Part shown: piece by piece, positions 5,590-6,173 of the stretch
Layout: each line of letters starts with the position of its first letter
Numbering within the stretch: position 1 is the stretch's first letter
Assembly (NCBI GenBank): GCA_947302675.1
Contig: CAMYWI010000095.1
Coordinates: 1 to 6,173, forward strand
Length of the DNA stretch: 6,173 nt
Direction: 5' to 3'
Source: an uncultured Selenomonadales bacterium
GTDB taxonomy: Bacteria > Bacillota_C > Negativicutes > Selenomonadales > Selenomonadaceae
Translations under genes and position numbers: made by a program
Notes under the pieces: model-generated
Told to the model about the DNA's origin: nothing
Databases searched by the model: none
The model's input: the letters and a program-made list of their open reading frames with translations, nothing else

Positions 5590-6173
5590 ATGGAAAATGC
5601 TGTGCCGAAAAATCGTCCGTCGCGATGTGAATTCGTTTACGTCAGCAAAAAAAATTTGGAGCCGCCCCCTCCGCCCGCGCCGCCCGCCGTCGACAACCTC
5701 CCCGAAAAAATTGCAACTCGTCTGGCTGCCTTCGCGCAAGAAATTTCTTCCGCCGTCGATAAAACTTTCGTCATGATGAAAAACAAGCAGGTCTGGTTCG
5801 ACAGGAACAACGCCGCGCTCTTCCCGAAATTTGATTCGGGAGTCTTGCGCGCCTTCGACACGAACAATCAGCCCGCGAAATATTATTCGCTGATGTTCGA
5901 GGAAATTTACTTCGAGCCGATGACCGAAACCGAATTCGGAAGAAGTTTTCTTAAAGGTTCGGGCAACCCTTACATCAATAACGACGGATACTTCAAAAAT
6001 TTTCCGCCGTGCAGACGACCCAACGAAATTTTGACTGAAGAAATAAATGGCAGCGGTCACTCGCACGTCATAAACACCGGCGGACAAAACTGGTGGTGGA
6101 AGGACAACGGTAAAATTACTCTCGTGCCGATTCACCGAATCCACGGCAAGAACGGCGCGCTGATGAATTACCC
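5590..6173 (+). CDS. Uncharacterised protein with proline-rich N-terminal linker, 3' end outside window
   Basis: The frame is open from ATG 5590 to the window edge, giving 194 complete codons. GAAGGAG (5574-5580) lies 9 nt before the ATG, which makes this the best start; ATG 5551 in the same frame has a poorer, more distant AGGA. No signal peptide or membrane segment is visible. A short basic N-terminus leads to a proline run at 25-32 (EPPPPPAPPAV), then a probable helix at 37-62. Next comes an aromatic-rich region with KNKQVWFDRNNAALFP (64-79), YYSLMFEEIYFEPM (98-111), a Cys at 141, GSGHSHVINTGG (154-165) and a Trp triplet (168-170). I do not recognise the family. The pattern VWFDRNNAALFP faintly recalls proteins comparing typed values or repeated beta modules, but this is not evidence of function. 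It is transcribed away from trpB. Codon choice resembles its neighbours, so recent transfer is not indicated. Confidence 0.75.
   Translation, partial: MENAVPKNRPSRCEFVYVSKKNLEPPPPPAPPAVDNLPEKIATRLAAFAQEISSAVDKTFVMMKNKQVWFDRNNAALFPKFDSGVLRAFDTNNQPAKYYSLMFEEIYFEPMTETEFGRSFLKGSGNPYINNDGYFKNFPPCRRPNEILTEEINGSGHSHVINTGGQNWWWKDNGKITLVPIHRIHGKNGALMNY

Noticed and set aside
5500..6144. 214-codon minus-strand frame over the right-hand region
   Set aside because: It is antisense to the plus-strand gene at 5590, has low-complexity FFEVVGGRRGRRG-type content, and has no convincing start signal.
1..6173. Frequent AAAATTTTT-type runs throughout, considered as an uptake signal or dispersed repeat
   Set aside because: They vary in length and flanks and fall in frame as Lys-Ile-Phe type codons (AAA, ATT, TTT), so codon preference explains them.

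Overview
The window is a bacterial chromosomal segment of mixed base composition. GC-rich codons (GCG, GTC, GAC, CCG) are interspersed with AAA/ATT/TTT runs, Shine-Dalgarno (SD) sites are strong (GGAGG) and TTG starts are used. The gene set is RF3, a tandem-CTD cation diffusion facilitator (CDF), CobD, DedA and a TrpB of unusual sequence. This would fit an anaerobic Firmicute, possibly of the Negativicutes/Selenomonadales type, but the lineage is only an impression. No rRNA, tRNA, CRISPR array or insertion sequence was found.

Layout. Five genes lie on the minus strand, read from right to left. From about 5437 down to 5315 there is a leader region with a 22-codon ORF that imitates the ribosome-binding site and first codons of trpB; a GC hairpin and T-run lie inside its 3' end. 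trpB (5314-4094) follows, with dedA only 3 nt behind it (4090-3503). A hairpin terminator (3471-3504) closes this unit. A second unit is cobD (start best placed at 3451) overlapping a CDF metal transporter gene by 17 nt (2415-1285). A well-formed sigma-70-type promoter in the next gap (1246-1274) precedes prfC (RF3), which starts at a TTG at 1210 and runs off the left edge.

On the right, divergent from the trpB leader, a plus-strand gene starting at 5590 runs off the right edge. I do not recognise its 194 visible residues.

How the genes relate. TrpB makes tryptophan from indole and serine, and no trpA is in the window, so indole salvage or a distant trpA is possible. CobD supplies the aminopropanol-phosphate arm of cobalamin and is translationally coupled to a divalent metal exporter-type protein. 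DedA is probably a membrane lipid-carrier transporter, and RF3 recycles class I release factors. The most notable feature is the leader ORF before trpB: a short, partly conserved duplicate of trpB's own translation start, with a single Trp codon at the base of a terminator-like hairpin. It may be an attenuator built from a piece of the gene it controls.
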